Below are positions 27,120 through 39,675 of a stretch of DNA of 64,000 nucleotides, one piece after another. The notes under the pieces were generated by a model that saw only the letters and a list, made by a program, of their open reading frames with translations, searched no databases and was not told the DNA's origin. The first letter of the stretch is position 1; each line of letters starts with the position of its first letter. The position numbers and the translations under genes are program-made. Origin of the DNA: Pardosa pseudoannulata (taxonomy: Eukaryota; Arthropoda; Arachnida; Araneae; Lycosidae); NCBI GenBank assembly GCA_032207245.1, contig CM063498.1, positions 54,390,244-54,454,243 on the forward strand, in the 5' to 3' direction.

Positions 27120-27960
27120 ATACTATTACTTTATTCACAAAATTTATTACATGCTAATTTTTAATATTGATGAACAATAATTCTCAAATAAAATTGAATT
27201 TTAACATTATTATAGATTTTTTTTCTAATACAACTTTAAATGTTGGTTATAGGTATTAGATACATAATAAATATTTTTTTGTATTTTTTATTCCAAGAAG
27301 AAATATTTTCTGTGAATATTTTGATCAGTAATAAATAACTACAAATACTATGCCTTTTCAAACATTTTGCAAGAAGTAATGAAATTGAACACTATCGATA
27401 TTCAATGGATGTGTTTGCAATTTTTCAGATTATAATTCACACAAAATTTATTACATGCTAATTTTTAATATTGACCAAATGAAATCATATTCTCCAAATG
27501 AAAATTCGAATACCGGTAAAAGATAATTTTTTCTAATACACAACTTTAAAATGTTGGTTATAGGTATTAGATACATAAAATAAATATTTTTGTGTATTTT
27601 TATTCCAAGAAGAAATATTTTCTGTGTACCACTATTTGATCAGTAAGTAGAATAACTACTAAGAAAGTACTATGCCTTTTCAAACATTTTGCAAGAAGTA
27701 ATGGAAATTGAACACTCATTCGATATTCAATGGATGTGTCTGTGCAATTCTCAGATCATAATTCACGCAATTTAATGCATGCTAATTTGTAATATTGATG
27801 AACAATAATTCTCTAAATAAAAATTTGAATACCAATAAAATGGTGACTTACAGATAATTTTTTCTAATACATAACTTTAAAATGTTGGTTATAGGTATTA
27901 AATAATAAAATAATTATTTTTGTGTTTTTTTATTCCAAGCAAAATTTTTTCTGTACACTT
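27120..27960. repeat. Tandem array, about 315-bp unit, nearly three copies
   Basis: Shared landmarks are ACATGCTAATTTTTAATATTG, ATGTTGGTTATAGGTATTA, TATTCCAAGAAGAAATATTT and ACTATGCCTTTTCAAACATT. They recur near 27150, 27455 and 27778, and the third copy is incomplete. Confidence 0.9.
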
Positions 27961-28059
27961 TGTGGTAATAATTTATAGTTAGATTAATTAGATAAAAATA
28001 CTCATGTAATTTATCATGTTATTTATAAAAATATTCATGTAATTTTCCTAAAACTTCAG

Positions 28060-30165
28060 ATTTTTTTTAGTTTATGCGTTCATAATAAATTGAAAACTTG
28101 AATCTGATGTTCAGATTTAGTTTAATTTATATTAACAGATTTTGATATACAGTTTACAGCTATATATTACAAGTTATACCCTATAAACTATTTTAAAATG
28201 GAAAAAATATAAAAAAATAGAAATAAATTTTCGAAATTATCCAAGATTATTTTCTCAAAGTTAATGAGCTTTACTTAATAATTCTAACTTACATAAAAAA
28301 AGTTTTATAAATCTAATTTAATAGCCTATAAAAAGTGTTATAAGATATATATCTTATACGGGCCATTTTATCTCAATCTGACATATTTCTTTATGCAGGA
28401 AGTACTTTATGGTTTGTAGCTAATTTCCTTAAAAATAACTAAGAATAAATTGTAGTAAATAATCACATTTTAGTTTATACGTTCATAATAAATTGAAAAG
28501 TTGAATCTGATGTTCAGACTTATTTTAATTTATATTCACAGATTTTGATATAAAGTTTGCAGCTATATATTAAAAGTTATACCCTAAAAGCTATTTTAAA
28601 ATGGAAAAAATATAAAAAAAAATTTGAAATAATTTTTCAGAGTTATCTAAGATTAATTTTGCAAAGTTAATGAGCTTTATTTAATAATTCTATCTTACAT
28701 GAAGAAAGTTTCATAAATCTAATTTAATAGCCTTTAAAAAGTGTTATATATCTTATACGGGCCATTTTATCTCAATCTGACATATTTCTTTATGCAGGAA
28801 GTACTTTAAGGTTTGTAGCTACTTTCATTAAAAATAATTAAGAATAAATTGTAGTAAATAATCACATTTTAGTCTATACTTTCATAATAAATTGAAAACT
28901 TGAATCTAATGTTCAGACTTATTTTAATTAATATTAACAGGTTTTGATATACAGTTTGCAGCTATATATTAAAAGTTACAACCTAAAAGCTATTTTAAAA
29001 TGGAAAAAAATATAAACAAATAATAGAAATAAATTTTCAAAATTATCAAAGATTAATTTCTCAAAATCAATGAGTTTTATTTAATAATTCTAACTTACAT
29101 GTGTACAAAGTTTCATAAATTTAATTTAATAGCCTATAAAAATTGTTATAAGATATAATATATACAAGTGTTATAAGATAATATATCTTATATAGGCAAT
29201 TTTTTCTCAATCTGACATATTTCTTTATGCAGAAAGTTCATTAAGGTTTGTAGCTACTTTCATTAAAAATAACTAAAAATAAATTGTAGTAAATAATCAC
29301 ATTTTAGTTTATATGTTCATAATAAATTGAAGACTTGAATCTAATGTTCAGACTTATTTGAATTTATATTAACAGATTTTGATATACTGTTTGCAGATAT
29401 ATATTAAGAGTTATACCCTAAAAGCTATTTTAAAAAGTAAAAAATATTAAAAGAGATAGAAATAAATTTTCAAAATTATCAAATATTAATTTCTCAAAGT
29501 TAATGAGCTTTATTTAATAATTCTCAAATGTGTCCGAAATTTTATAAATCTAATTTAATAGCCTATAAAAAGTTCTATGAAATATAATATATATAAGTGT
29601 TATAAGATATATATCTTATACGGGCCATATTTTCTAAATCTGACATATTTCTTTATGCATTAAGTACTTTGAGGTTTGTAGCTACTTTCATTAAAAATAA
29701 TTAAGAATAAATTGTAGTATATAATCACATTTTAGTTTATATGTTTATAATAAATTGAAAACTTGAACCTGATGTTCAGACTTATTTTAATTTATATTAA
29801 CAGATTTTGATATACAGTTTGCAGCTATATATTAAAAGTTATACCCTAAAAGCTATTTAAAAATGGAAAAAATATAAAGAAAATAATAAAAATAAATTTT
29901 CAAAATTATCAAAGATTAATTTCTCAAAGTCAATGAGTTTTATTTAATAATTCTAACTTACATGTGTACAAAGTTTCATAAATCTAATTTAATAGCCTAT
30001 AAAAAGTGTTATAGGCTATAATATATATAAGTGTTATAAAATATATCTCTTATACGGGCCATTTTATCTCAATCTGACATATTTCTTTATGCAGGAAGTA
30101 CTTTAAGGTTTGTAGCTACTTTCATTAAAAATAACTAAAAATAAATTGTAGTTAATAATCACATT
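28060..30165. repeat. Tandem array, about 420-bp unit, five copies
   Basis: TTCATAATAAATTGAAAACT recurs near 28080, 28485, 28885, 29320 and 29745, together with TATACGGGCCATTTTATCTC, AATCTGACATATTTCTTTAT and TTGTAGCTACTTTCATTAAA. Units differ by short insertions of TATAAGTGTTATAAGATA type. The array ends about 125 bp from the donor of exon D. Confidence 0.93.
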
Positions 30166-30289
30166 CAATAATGCATCTCTTCTTTTACAGTACATCAGAA
30201 ATTTCAATCTCACTAGACAGCTTTTTCAGGGGGTTTTAATCGTTATTTATTATTATATATTTTCATTATTTTATTATGAAGTAACTTAC

Positions 30290-30381
30290 TTTCATTTCAA
30301 CTTCACCCCTTAGTTCTAACCTAAACGTTTTAAAGGTATCGAGTACTTCTTTGGTACTGCTGCTTACGTGGATCTTCAAGG
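30290..30381 (-). CDS. Guanylate cyclase exon D: PLKIHVSSSTKEVL to LRGEVEMK
   Basis: This 92-nt exon starts in phase 1 and ends in phase 0. After the split proline codon it reads LKIHVSSSTKEVLDTF and then FRLELRGEVEMK. It corresponds to the last helix and strand of the cyclase domain, where relatives have LKIHxSSxTKxVLxxFGxFxLELRGxVEMKGKG. The acceptor is TTTTTTGCAG and the donor is ATGAAA|GTAAGTTAC. The next exon should start GKGK..TYWL, but no convincing match was found by eye between 1 and 30289. The last exon is therefore either to the left of the window or was missed. The exon sits between two tandem arrays, about 125 bp from the 420-bp array and about 300 bp from the 380-bp array. Confidence 0.95.
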
Positions 30382-30679
30382 CTGCAAAAAAGTAAATTAA
30401 AAGTAAATATGCATTATAAATTTTTAGTAATAACAGAATAAATTTCAGGAAAATCCCAGTATTTTTCCTTTGTCTTTTTTTACATAGAATTTCATTTACA
30501 GTATTATATATAAAAAGGTGCCATTACTTTACAGTGTTTTCGATAAGAACACTATCATTTAGTGGACAACTATTGCCTCCTATACGAATACAAAAATAAT
30601 TAAAAAATTAATAATTTTAAATATTTTTCTAATTTTAAGTGGAAAATAAACAGGTGAAACTGTACAATCAAAACAGAAC

Positions 30680-33300
30680 CAAGATTGAAAATAGAAAAAA
30701 AAACAGTTTTTTTTTTCAAACAACCATAAAGTGAATGTAACAATATTACATCAAATAAAAATTTGGCAATACATACTCATTATGAGCTGCTATAAATTCT
30801 TCAAACGAAAAAACGACTTTTTATCAAAATCTAATTATGGTATATAAGAACAAGAATGAAAAATACATTTCTTAACATTCTTGAAAGTCTTTTCATTTTA
30901 TATTCTTACGTAAGTATTGAAAGTATTTTGTTTCTATATTTTTTCCATTTATACCTTTTTTTACATAGAAACGTGTAATACATCTTATTAATTGCAACTT
31001 AAAGAATTACCTAAAAGCTTTGTACCACTAGAGACATCTTTAAAGCAGTACTCGTTGAAAATAGAAAAAAAAAACAGTTTTTTTTCTCAAACAACCATAA
31101 AGTGAATATAACAATATTACATCAAATAGAAAAATTAGCAATACATACTCATTATGAACTGCTATAAATTCTTCAAACGGAAAAACGACTTTCTTAACAA
31201 AATCTAATTATGGTATATAAGAACAAGAAGGAAAAATATACTTTTAACGGCCTTGTTAACATTCTTGAAAGTCTGAAATGCCTGTCATTTTATATTCTGT
31301 ACGTAAGTATTGAAAGTATTTTGTTTCTATAATTCTTTTCCATTTATACCTTTTTTTACATAGAAACGTGTAATACATCTTATTAATTGCAACTTAAAGA
31401 ATTACCTAAAAGCTTTGTACCACTAGAGAGATCTTTAAAGCAGTACTCGTTGAAAATAGAAAAAAAAACAGTTTTTTTTCTCAAACAACCATAAAGTGAA
31501 TATAACAATATTACATCAAATAGAAAAATTAGCAATACATACTCATTATGAACTGCTATAAATTCTTCAAACGGAAAAACGACTTTCTTAACAAAATCTA
31601 ATTATGGTATATAAGAACAAGAAGGAAAAATATACTTTTAACGGCCTTATTAACATTCTTGAAAGTCTGAAATGCCTGTCATTTTATATTCTATACGTGA
31701 GTATTGAAAGTATTTTGTTTCTATAATTCTTTTCCATTTATACCTTTCTCTACATAGAAACGTGTAATACATCTTATTAATTGCAAATTAAAGAATTACC
31801 TAAAACCTTTGTACCACTAGAAACATCTTTAAAGCAGTACTCGTTGAAAATAGAAAAAAAAAACAGTTTTTTTCAAACAATCATAAAGTGAATCTATTAA
31901 TATTACATAAAATAAAAAATTGGCAATACATACTCATTATGAGCTGCTATAAATTCTTCAAACGAAAAAATGACTTTGTTAACAATATCTAATTATGATA
32001 TTTAAGAACAAGAATGAAAAATATACTTTTAACTACCTTGTTAACATTCTTTAAAGTCTGAAATGCCTGTCATTTTATATTTTATACTTGAGTATTGAAA
32101 GTAATTTGTTTCTATAATTCTATAAATGTACAGAAATTTTAACGCATTTACGGCAAATTAAAGAATTACCTAAAAACTTTGTACTACTAGAGACACCTTT
32201 AAAGAACAGTACTCTATGAAAATAGAAAAAAAAACAGTTTTTTTACCAATAACCATAAAGTGAATGTAACAATATTACTTCAAATAAAAAATTGTCAATG
32301 CAAGCTCATTATGAGCTGCTATATATTCTTCAAACGAAAAAACGACTTTTTATCAAAATCTAATTATGGTATATAAGAACAAGAATGAAAAATATACTTT
32401 TAACGGCCTTGTTAACATTCTTGAAAGTCTGAAATGCCTTTCATTTTATATTTTGTACGTAAGTATTGAGAGTATTTTGTTTCTATAATTCTTTTCCATT
32501 TATACCTTTTTTTTACATAGAAACGTGTAATACATCTTATTAATTGCAACTTAAAGAATTACCTAAAAGCTTTGTACCACTAGAAAGATCTTTAAAGCAG
32601 TACTCGTTGAAAATAGAAAAAAAAACAGTTTTTTTTTCTAAAACAACCATAAAGTGAATATAACAATATTACATCAAATAGAAAAATTAGCAATACATAC
32701 TCATTATGAACTGCTATAAATTCTTCAAACGGAAAAACGACTTTCTTAACAAAATCTAATTATGGTATATAAGAACAAGAAGGAAAAATATACTTTTAAC
32801 GGCCTTGTTAACATTCTTGAAAGTCTGAAATGCCTGTCATTTTATATTTTATACTTGAGTATTGAAAGTAATTTGTTTCTATAATTCTATAAATGTACAG
32901 AAATTTTAACGCATTTACGGCAAATTAAAGAATTACCTAAAAACTTTGTACTACTAGAGACACCTTTAAAGAACAGTACTCTATGAAAATAGAAAAAAAA
33001 CAGTTTTTTTACCAATAACCATAAAGTGAATGTAACAATATTACTTCAAATAAAAAATTGTCAATACATACTCATTATGAACTGCTATAAATTCTTCAAA
33101 CGGAAAAACGACTTTCTTAACAAAATCTAATTATGGTATATAAGAACAAGAAGGAAAAATATACTTTTAACGGCCTTGTTAACATTCTTGAAAGTCTGAA
33201 ATGCCTGTCATTTTATATTCTGTACGTGAGTATTGAAAATATTTTGTTTCTACAATTCTTTTCCATTTATACTTTTCTCTACATAGAAAAGTGTAATACA
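30680..33300. repeat. Tandem array, about 380-bp unit, seven copies, partly dimeric
   Basis: GAAAATAGAAAAAAAAACAG recurs near 30686, 31055, 31450, 31846, 32217, 32609 and 32985. Also shared are GAACTGCTATAAATTCTTCA, CTAATTATGGTATATAAGAA and CATAGAAACGTGTAATACAT. The units near 32217 and 32985 share a variant (ACTTCAAATAAAAAATTGTC; ACTCTATG before the GAAAATAG word) and are about 768 bp apart, so a two-unit block has been copied. The frame at 33133-33354 is a by-product. Confidence 0.93.
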
Positions 33301-33569
33301 TTTATTTATATTCCGACACTCTTATTTTCCGTATATATTTTCAAACATCAATGAATAAAAATTTTTATCTCTAAAACTACTCTTTGAAGAATAAATATTT
33401 CGCATATTTCAGAGATCAGAGGTTTCAATTTTTCTTCAGTTTTCCTATTTCTGAATGAAATTTCAAAGGATATCAGAGCAATGACTGTATGAAAAAATTA
33501 TATGAGAAGATTATAAATTTTATTTTCATGTATACTATTTTATCAAAATTTCTGTATATCTACGGATGA

Positions 33570-34330
33570 AAATATAAGAGTTTTTATCAAAGGAATGAAA
33601 TACATGACAACAGTAACATGCACGTATGTTCTTTCTTCGTATTCCCAAACATTTATCAATATTGTTGCGAAATTCTCGCGTAAAGTTTGTTGGATTGAAT
33701 AGACTGGCTAAGACAAAAACTATAAGAGTTTTTATCAAGGGAATGAAATACATGACAACAGTAAAATGCCCGTATCTTCTTTCTTCGTATTCCCAAAAAA
33801 ATTTATCAATATTGTTGCGAAATTCTCGCGTAAAGTTTGTTGGATTGAATAGACTTTGGATAAGACAAAAACTATAAGAGTTTTTATCAAGGGAATGAAA
33901 TACATGGCAGCAGTAAAATGCACGTATCTTCTTTCTTCGTATTCCCAAAAAATTTATCAATATTGTTGCGAAAGTTTGTTGGATTGAATAGACTTTGGAT
34001 AAGACAAAAACTATAAGAGTTTTTATCAAGGGAATGAAATACATGACAACAGTAAAATGCACGTATCTTCTTTCTTCGTATTCCCACAAAATTTATCAAT
34101 ATTGTTGCGAAATTCTAGCGTAAACTTTGTTGGATTTAATAGACTTTGGCTAAGACAAAAACTGTTAGAGTTTTTATCAAGGGAATGAAATACATGACAA
34201 CAGTAAAATGCACGTATCTTCTTTCTTCGTATTCCCAAAATATTTATCAATATTGTTGCGAAATTCTCTCGTAAAGTTCGTTGATTGAATAGACTTTGGC
34301 TAAGACAAAAACAATAACAATTTATTAACA
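33570..34330. repeat. Tandem array, about 150-bp unit, five copies
   Basis: TTTTTATCAAGGGAATGAAA starts units near 33578, 33730, 33879, 34019 and 34168. Each continues with CATGACAACAGTAAAATGCA, TCTTTCTTCGTATTCCCA, AATATTGTTGCGAAATTC and GAATAGACTTTGG. Because the unit is close to 50 codons long, open frames persist on both strands (for example a 184-codon one on the minus strand), but this is a periodicity effect. One unit lacks about 10 bp (AATTCTCGCGT region), which shifts the frame. Confidence 0.94.
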
Positions 34331-35223
34331 CGCCAAATGCATCACGATTACAAAGGATAGCTATAAAACTTAACAGCCCTTTGGCGAACTTTTACAGAGC
34401 AATACGAAGAGCAGTAACACAGGTTCTACTTTCACCAGACCTTATCGAGGACTGACCTTTTACGATCTCACAGGATCTCACAGGAAGATTTCACAACAGT
34501 ACTCCCTGGGCTAAGCCCTCTAGTACTGGAGTAACTATTAATGGTTATGCAAAAGCTATGAAAGTTATTTGGCATGATATACGCAAAAAAAGTTAAATAT
34601 GGGTAAGGGGAGAGATAAAATGCTTGAGTTTCGGCGAAAAATATAACATGAGTATATTTTTTGCCATAATAACACACGAAGTAGTAGTTCGTTCGCAGTA
34701 AGAACACAGGAAAAATCCAGCACGAGATAAATGATATTAGACATGACATGAGAAAGCTGGACAGAAAAAAATGACAATAATTAGCACGATAGTAAGGTCA
34801 ACAATTACACAAGTAATATTTTTTTAAGTAAAAAAGAAAAGCAAAGGATGCAAGTAGAGCTCACAGAGACTGTGCAAGCACAAAACTCGGTAAGGATTCA
34901 GATGTCAAAAAATGGGTAGATAGAATTTAAAAGGGCCGACCATGGCATTCTTAGGATTCCACCCTCCAAGATAGGAGAACTAAAGTTTACTAATGCGGAG
35001 ATATTTTGCGAGAACTCACGATCCCTTTATATTGCTTTCAGGTTTCTGGAAATTTCCACAAGCCTCTAATAAAATCTAGAGAGAGGGGAACTCCAAATTT
35101 GGCGATATATTGCCAAACTTGGAGCCAAAATGAGTCTACCAAAACTTCGCCAAGAAACCAATATCTCACCAATTTGGCGAGACACCATACAAGTTACAGA
35201 TTTACAGCATTCTTAACAATAGA
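34331..35223. other. Unassigned segment, slightly GC-richer, possibly old retroelement sequence
   Basis: It is richer in G and C than the arrays around it and contains words such as CTTTGGCGAAC and CAATTTGGCGAGACACC, suggesting an LTR-type or other mobile remnant. No LTR pair, primer-binding site or protein motif could be shown. Small minus-strand frames (34468-34749, 34565-34777) have no recognised content. Confidence 0.3.
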
Positions 35224-35385
35224 GCAATTTACCGCAACGTCACGAACTGCTATAATGCTCATCCAATTCATTTTCATGTTTACAACAGTAAATAGACAAA
35301 CAATAAACTGTCCTTCAGTTTAAAACTAAAGGCAGAATTGTCATAAGTTGAGATGTGCCCTGCTGCGTGATATCGCTTTATATAT
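35224..35385 (+). repeat. Single arm of fold-back element E
   Basis: It matches the left arm of the element at 10637-11285: CAATAGAGCAATTTACCGCA, CGTCACGAACT, ATTCATTTTCATGTTTACAA and GTTGAGATGTGCCCTGCTGC. No facing second arm was seen within 1 kb, so it is a truncated copy. Confidence 0.8.
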
Positions 35386-35810
35386 TATCCACAATGTACA
35401 TAAAAAGTATTGATCTTCATATTTCAGTATTTCAAATTTTTAATTATATTTAACCTTTTTAAACGATGAACCCTAACTGATGCGTTATCAAGTTTTCCAG
35501 TTACTCTAAATTTAATCAATGTTAATTATTGAAAAGAATTTGATTTGTATTGATATGTATGCATATGTAAACAGAAAACAATTTTAACTTAATAAAGTAT
35601 TTTAAACCAGTTTATATTTAATATGAAATCTATTTAAATTTTACATTCACCTTTAAATCCACTTGTTTGCTTTCACAAATTAAGTGTTTTGCACCGAGGT
35701 ACCTGCCGTTATGATCTTTTATTAAGTTGAAAGATAGATGAAAATCAACTAAAAAGATCTGGTTGTAGACAATGGTTTAAACTAGTGCCCTTTCTATTAT
35801 GTTATATTAA

Positions 35811-35933
35811 ATATTATAAATAGCATGTTTTGAAAATGAACGTGCAATAGACATTATTTTAAAACCACCTAAAATTTTGTAATTAAGTTTGTCTATTTAC
35901 TTTCTTTCTTACTTACTTTCTCTTTTTCTCCCT

Positions 35934-36015
<82 letters not shown>

Positions 36016-36079
36016 AGTATATATGTATGCAGATATATCTATATATATATATATATATATCTGTCTATCTATCTATATA

Positions 36080-36178
<99 letters not shown>

Positions 36179-36342
36179 ATATATATGTATATATATATGT
36201 TTGTGTGTGTGTGTGTGTGAGGGAGAAAAAGAGAAAGTAAGTAAGAAAGAAAGTAAATAGACAACGTTAATTACAAAATTTTAGGTGGTTTTAAAATAAT
36301 GTCTATTGCACGTTCATTTTCAAAACATGCTATTTATAATAT
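35811..36342. repeat. Near-perfect 530-bp palindrome with a (CA)n(TA)n...(TA)n(TG)n core
   Basis: The left arm (35811 to about 35955) and right arm (about 36195-36342) are reverse complements over about 140 bp, with only about three mismatches (AAGTTT against AACGTT near 35885/36274, and one in the CA run). The core between them is CA/TA/TG microsatellite, which is itself largely self-complementary. Arm landmarks are TAGCATGTTTTGAAAATGAA, AAAACCACCTAAAATTTTG and TACTTTCTTTCTTACTTAC. It lies in the exon C-D intron, about 340 bp downstream of exon C. Confidence 0.95.
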
Positions 36343-36680
36343 GTCAGGTTTAAAAAGGGGTAGTTGGAAAATACGTGAGTTATAAGCAATTTTAAAAAGG
36401 GAACTCTTTTACAATAATAAAATAAATGAAAAAGACCCACGCTCTCATAAGCATTTAGGATAATCCGGTCAGGTGGAAGCATAACTAAAGACAACGCAAT
36501 ATGTAAAGTCTGGTGATTTTTATTTTCCACTGACTTTATGTATAAGTAAGTTCGTGTGTCTGTACACGTGCACTTGTAAACAAGCTATACTTGCAGGGAT
36601 GTATGCTTACACAAATACATATTCTCGTAGTCAGCTACATCAAATAATGAGCCAAATTAACAATTAGTGAAGGAACTTAC
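36343..36680. other. Intron just downstream of exon C, nothing recognised
   Basis: This is unique sequence between the palindrome and the exon C donor. The minus-strand frame at 36330-36530 has no support. Confidence 0.5.
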
Positions 36681-36779
36681 GCAAGCCGTTGGACTCCATT
36701 CTAGACGCAGTATTTACAGTATCTCCGAAGAGGCAGTATCGAGGCATTTTAAGTCCCACAACTCCAGCTGCACATGGAC
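36681..36779 (-). CDS. Guanylate cyclase exon C: GPVCAGVVG-type through [11 protein letters not shown]
   Basis: This 99-nt exon is in phase 1 at both ends. With the last base of exon B it reads [20 protein letters not shown] and then [13 protein letters not shown]. The family consensus is [20 protein letters not shown], so the match is nearly complete. The Cys of RYCLFGD (codon 36733-36735) is the second guanine-specifying residue, and the Asn and Arg of NTASRM stabilise the transition state in class III cyclases. The acceptor is TTACATTACAG and the donor is TTGC|GTAAGTTCC. A large palindrome lies about 340 bp downstream in the following intron. A partial look-alike of the acceptor edge occurs near 37059-37080. 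Confidence 0.96.
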
Positions 36780-37349
36780 CTGTAATGTAAAAGGGAACAT
36801 TATTAGTTGTTACTCTGTACGATACATTTTTTATCGAATCTCTCTTTGATTGTTAAAGTTTGGCTGCTTATTCTAACATTACAGAAAATTCTGTTGGCAT
36901 GAATATATACAAATATGACACCATAAACAATTTGATTAATCATTCAGTAGAGACCTATAATATCAGTTTTTAAAATAATCACATTTTAATGGTATTTTTA
37001 ATAAAAGTCTAAATAATGTTATTTCGTAAAAAAAATATAACGAAATGATGTTTGTGAAAATGGACCTATAATGTAAGAGGAAATATTTTTATTCTTGTAT
37101 CAGTAAGCATCATGCATGAAAACATATTTTATAAGAAATATTAATTATGAGAATTATTAATTTATTATAAAATTGCCTTAGAGATACGCATTAATTTTAT
37201 ATATAAATTAGAGTGGATTTATTTTAACGGAGGTTTATTTTATATTTCTGAAAATTTAATTAAATATAACGGTCCTTTATACGATATTCCTGGAATGAAA
37301 ATACTAAATGCATTAGATCATGTAAGGAAAACAGAGGATGAAAATTTAT
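36780..37349. other. Intron upstream of exon C with a partial acceptor look-alike
   Basis: AATGGACCTATAATGTAAGA at 37059-37080 resembles the exon C boundary (CATGGACCTGTAATGTAAAA at 36773-36792), so on the minus strand a second TTACATTATAG|GTCCAT lies about 285 bp upstream of the real acceptor. The sequence after it does not continue like exon C, so it would not give the conserved protein. Confidence 0.45.
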
Positions 37350-39150
37350 GAGAATTTTAATTAAAATATTTCCTGGAATAAAAATAAAATATTGAATTCA
37401 AGATAGGGCTCAATTGAACTATTTTAATGACTTGATTCAATAATCGACTAAATAAATATTCATCATAGCTGAAACGAATTTAGTAGGGTAAAGCACATGG
37501 TTTCATTTATCTATATACAAACCCTCAATGTGCATATTAAAGAGTGAAATGTATTACAAAATATATTGCACTTAGAGTGAGATATACATACAACATGAAA
37601 AAAGGAGTAATGATTTTAATTAAAATATTTCCTGGAATAAAAATAAAATATTGAATTCAAGATAAAACTCAATCTAATTACTATAATGATTTTATTCCGC
37701 TTCTATCGATTAAATAAATATTCATCATAGCGTAAACAAATTTTCTAGGATGCTTTCATTTATCTATATACAAACCCTCAATGTGCATATTAATGTGTGA
37801 AATGTATTGCAAAAGATATAGCACTTAGAGTGAGATATATATACAACACAAAAAAAGAAATAGTAATTTTAATTAAAATATTTCCTGAAATAAGAATAAA
37901 TTATTGAATTCAAGATAAAGCTCAATCTAATTACTTTAATGATTTGATTCCGCTTCTATTGACTAAATAAATATTCATCATAACTGAAACGAATTTTGTA
38001 GGGTAAAGCACATGGTTTCATTTATCTATATACAAACACTCAATGTGCATATTAAAGTGTAAAATGTATTACAAAAGATATCGTACTTAGAGTGAGATAT
38101 ACATACAACACGCAAAAAGGAGTAATGATTTTAATTAAAATATTTCCTGGAATAAAAATAAAATATTGAATTCAAAATAAAGCTCAATCTAATTACTTTA
38201 ATGATTTTATTCCGCTTCTATCATTTAAATAAATATTCATCATAGCTCAAACAAATTTTCTAGGATGCTTTCATTTATCTATACACAAACTTTCAATGTG
38301 CATATTAATGTGTGAAATGTATTGCAAAAGATATAGCACTTAGAGTGAGATATATATACAACACAAAAAAAGAAATAGTAATTTTAATTAAAATATTTCC
38401 TGAAATAAGAATAAATTATTGAATTCAAGATAAAGCTCAATCTAATTACTTTAATGATTTGATTCCACTCCTATAGACTAAATAGATATTCATCATAGCT
38501 TAAACGAATTTTCTAAGGTAAAGCACATGCTTTCATTTATCTATACACAAACTCTCAATGTGCATACTAAAGTGTGAAATGTATTACAAAAGATATCGTA
38601 CTTAGAGTGAGATATACATACAACACAAAAAAGGAGTAATAATTTTAATTAAAATATTTCCTGGAATACGAATAAATTATTGAATTCAAGATAAAGCTCA
38701 ATCTAATTACTTTAATGATTTTATTCCGCTTCTATCATTTAAATAAATATTCATCATAGCTCAAACAAATTTTCTAGGATGCTTTCATTTATCTATATAC
38801 AAAACCTTAATGTGCATATTAATGTGTGAAATGTATTGCAAAAGATATAGCACTTAGAGTGAGATATATATACAACACAAAAAAGGAGTAATAATTTTAA
38901 TTAAAATATTTCCTGGAATACGAATAAAATAATGAATTCAAGATAAAGCTCAATCTAATTACTTTTATGATTTGATTCCGCTTCTATAGACTAAGTAAAT
39001 ATTCATCATAGCTTAAACGAGTTTTCTAGGTTAAAGCACATGCTTTCACTTATCTATATACAAACCCTCAATGTGCATATTAAAGTGTGAAGGGTATTGC
39101 AAAAGATATTGCTCTTAGAGTGAGATATACATACAACACAAAAAAAAAGT
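37350..39150. repeat. Tandem array, about 257-bp unit, seven copies in alternating dimers
   Basis: TTAATTAAAATATTTCCTG recurs near 37363, 37621, 37876, 38138, 38389, 38650 and 38905. Odd units carry AAAGCACATG(G/C)TTTCA, and even units carry CTAGGATGCTTTCA with ATTAATGTGTGAAATG. The true repeated block is therefore a dimer of about 513 bp. Shared words include TTGAATTCAAGATAAA and ACTTAGAGTGAGATATA. Confidence 0.94.
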
Positions 39151-39462
39151 GTAATAATATAAGTTATCGAACATTCTTAAAAGGAACGGATAAAATATGT
39201 TATGAAATAGAAATATTTTGACCAATCTTTGAATCCAAACAATAAAATATCTGAATTTTTAAATATTTTGTAAGCAAAAAATGTATAACTGTTAAATATC
39301 TACTCTAAAGTGTTATCAGTGAAAAAAGCAGGAATTTACTAATATTATTTATTTATTACCTAATACTCTAAAACCTTTATGATATGAAAATCAAAGAAAA
39401 AATTGTGAATTCTATACTTAAAATGATATTATAGATTATGCAGAGGAAAGTATTCTATTATT

Positions 39463-39675
39463 ATTTATTTATTTATTTATCTGTTTATGTATTTATTTAT
39501 TTATTTAATTTATCTATTTATTTATTTATTTATTTTATATATTTATTTAATTTATCTATTTAATTTAATTATTTATTCATTTATTCATTAACTAATTAAT
39601 TAATTAATTTATTTATTTAATTAGTTGTTCATTTGTTCATTTATCTATTTATTTATTTATTTATTTATTTATTAT
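39463..39675. repeat. (ATTT)n low-complexity repeat
   Basis: Runs of TTTATTTATTTATTTA are interrupted by short variants. No other function is seen. Confidence 0.9.

Noticed and set aside
24360..34330. Possible CRISPR-like spaced repeats
   Set aside because: The whole unit repeats, with no short constant repeat and variable spacers. The sequence is eukaryotic with spliced exons, so a CRISPR array is excluded.
33535..34331. Long open frames on the minus strand (up to 184 codons) with repeated motifs of about 50 residues
   Set aside because: They lie exactly in a 150-bp tandem array, so the frame stays open by periodicity. Similar frames occur on the other strand and in shifted frames, and there is no recognised domain.
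34331..35223. Solo LTR or gag fragment of a retrotransposon
   Set aside because: The composition and a few words are suggestive, but no paired LTR, TG...CA ends with target duplication, or protein motif could be shown.
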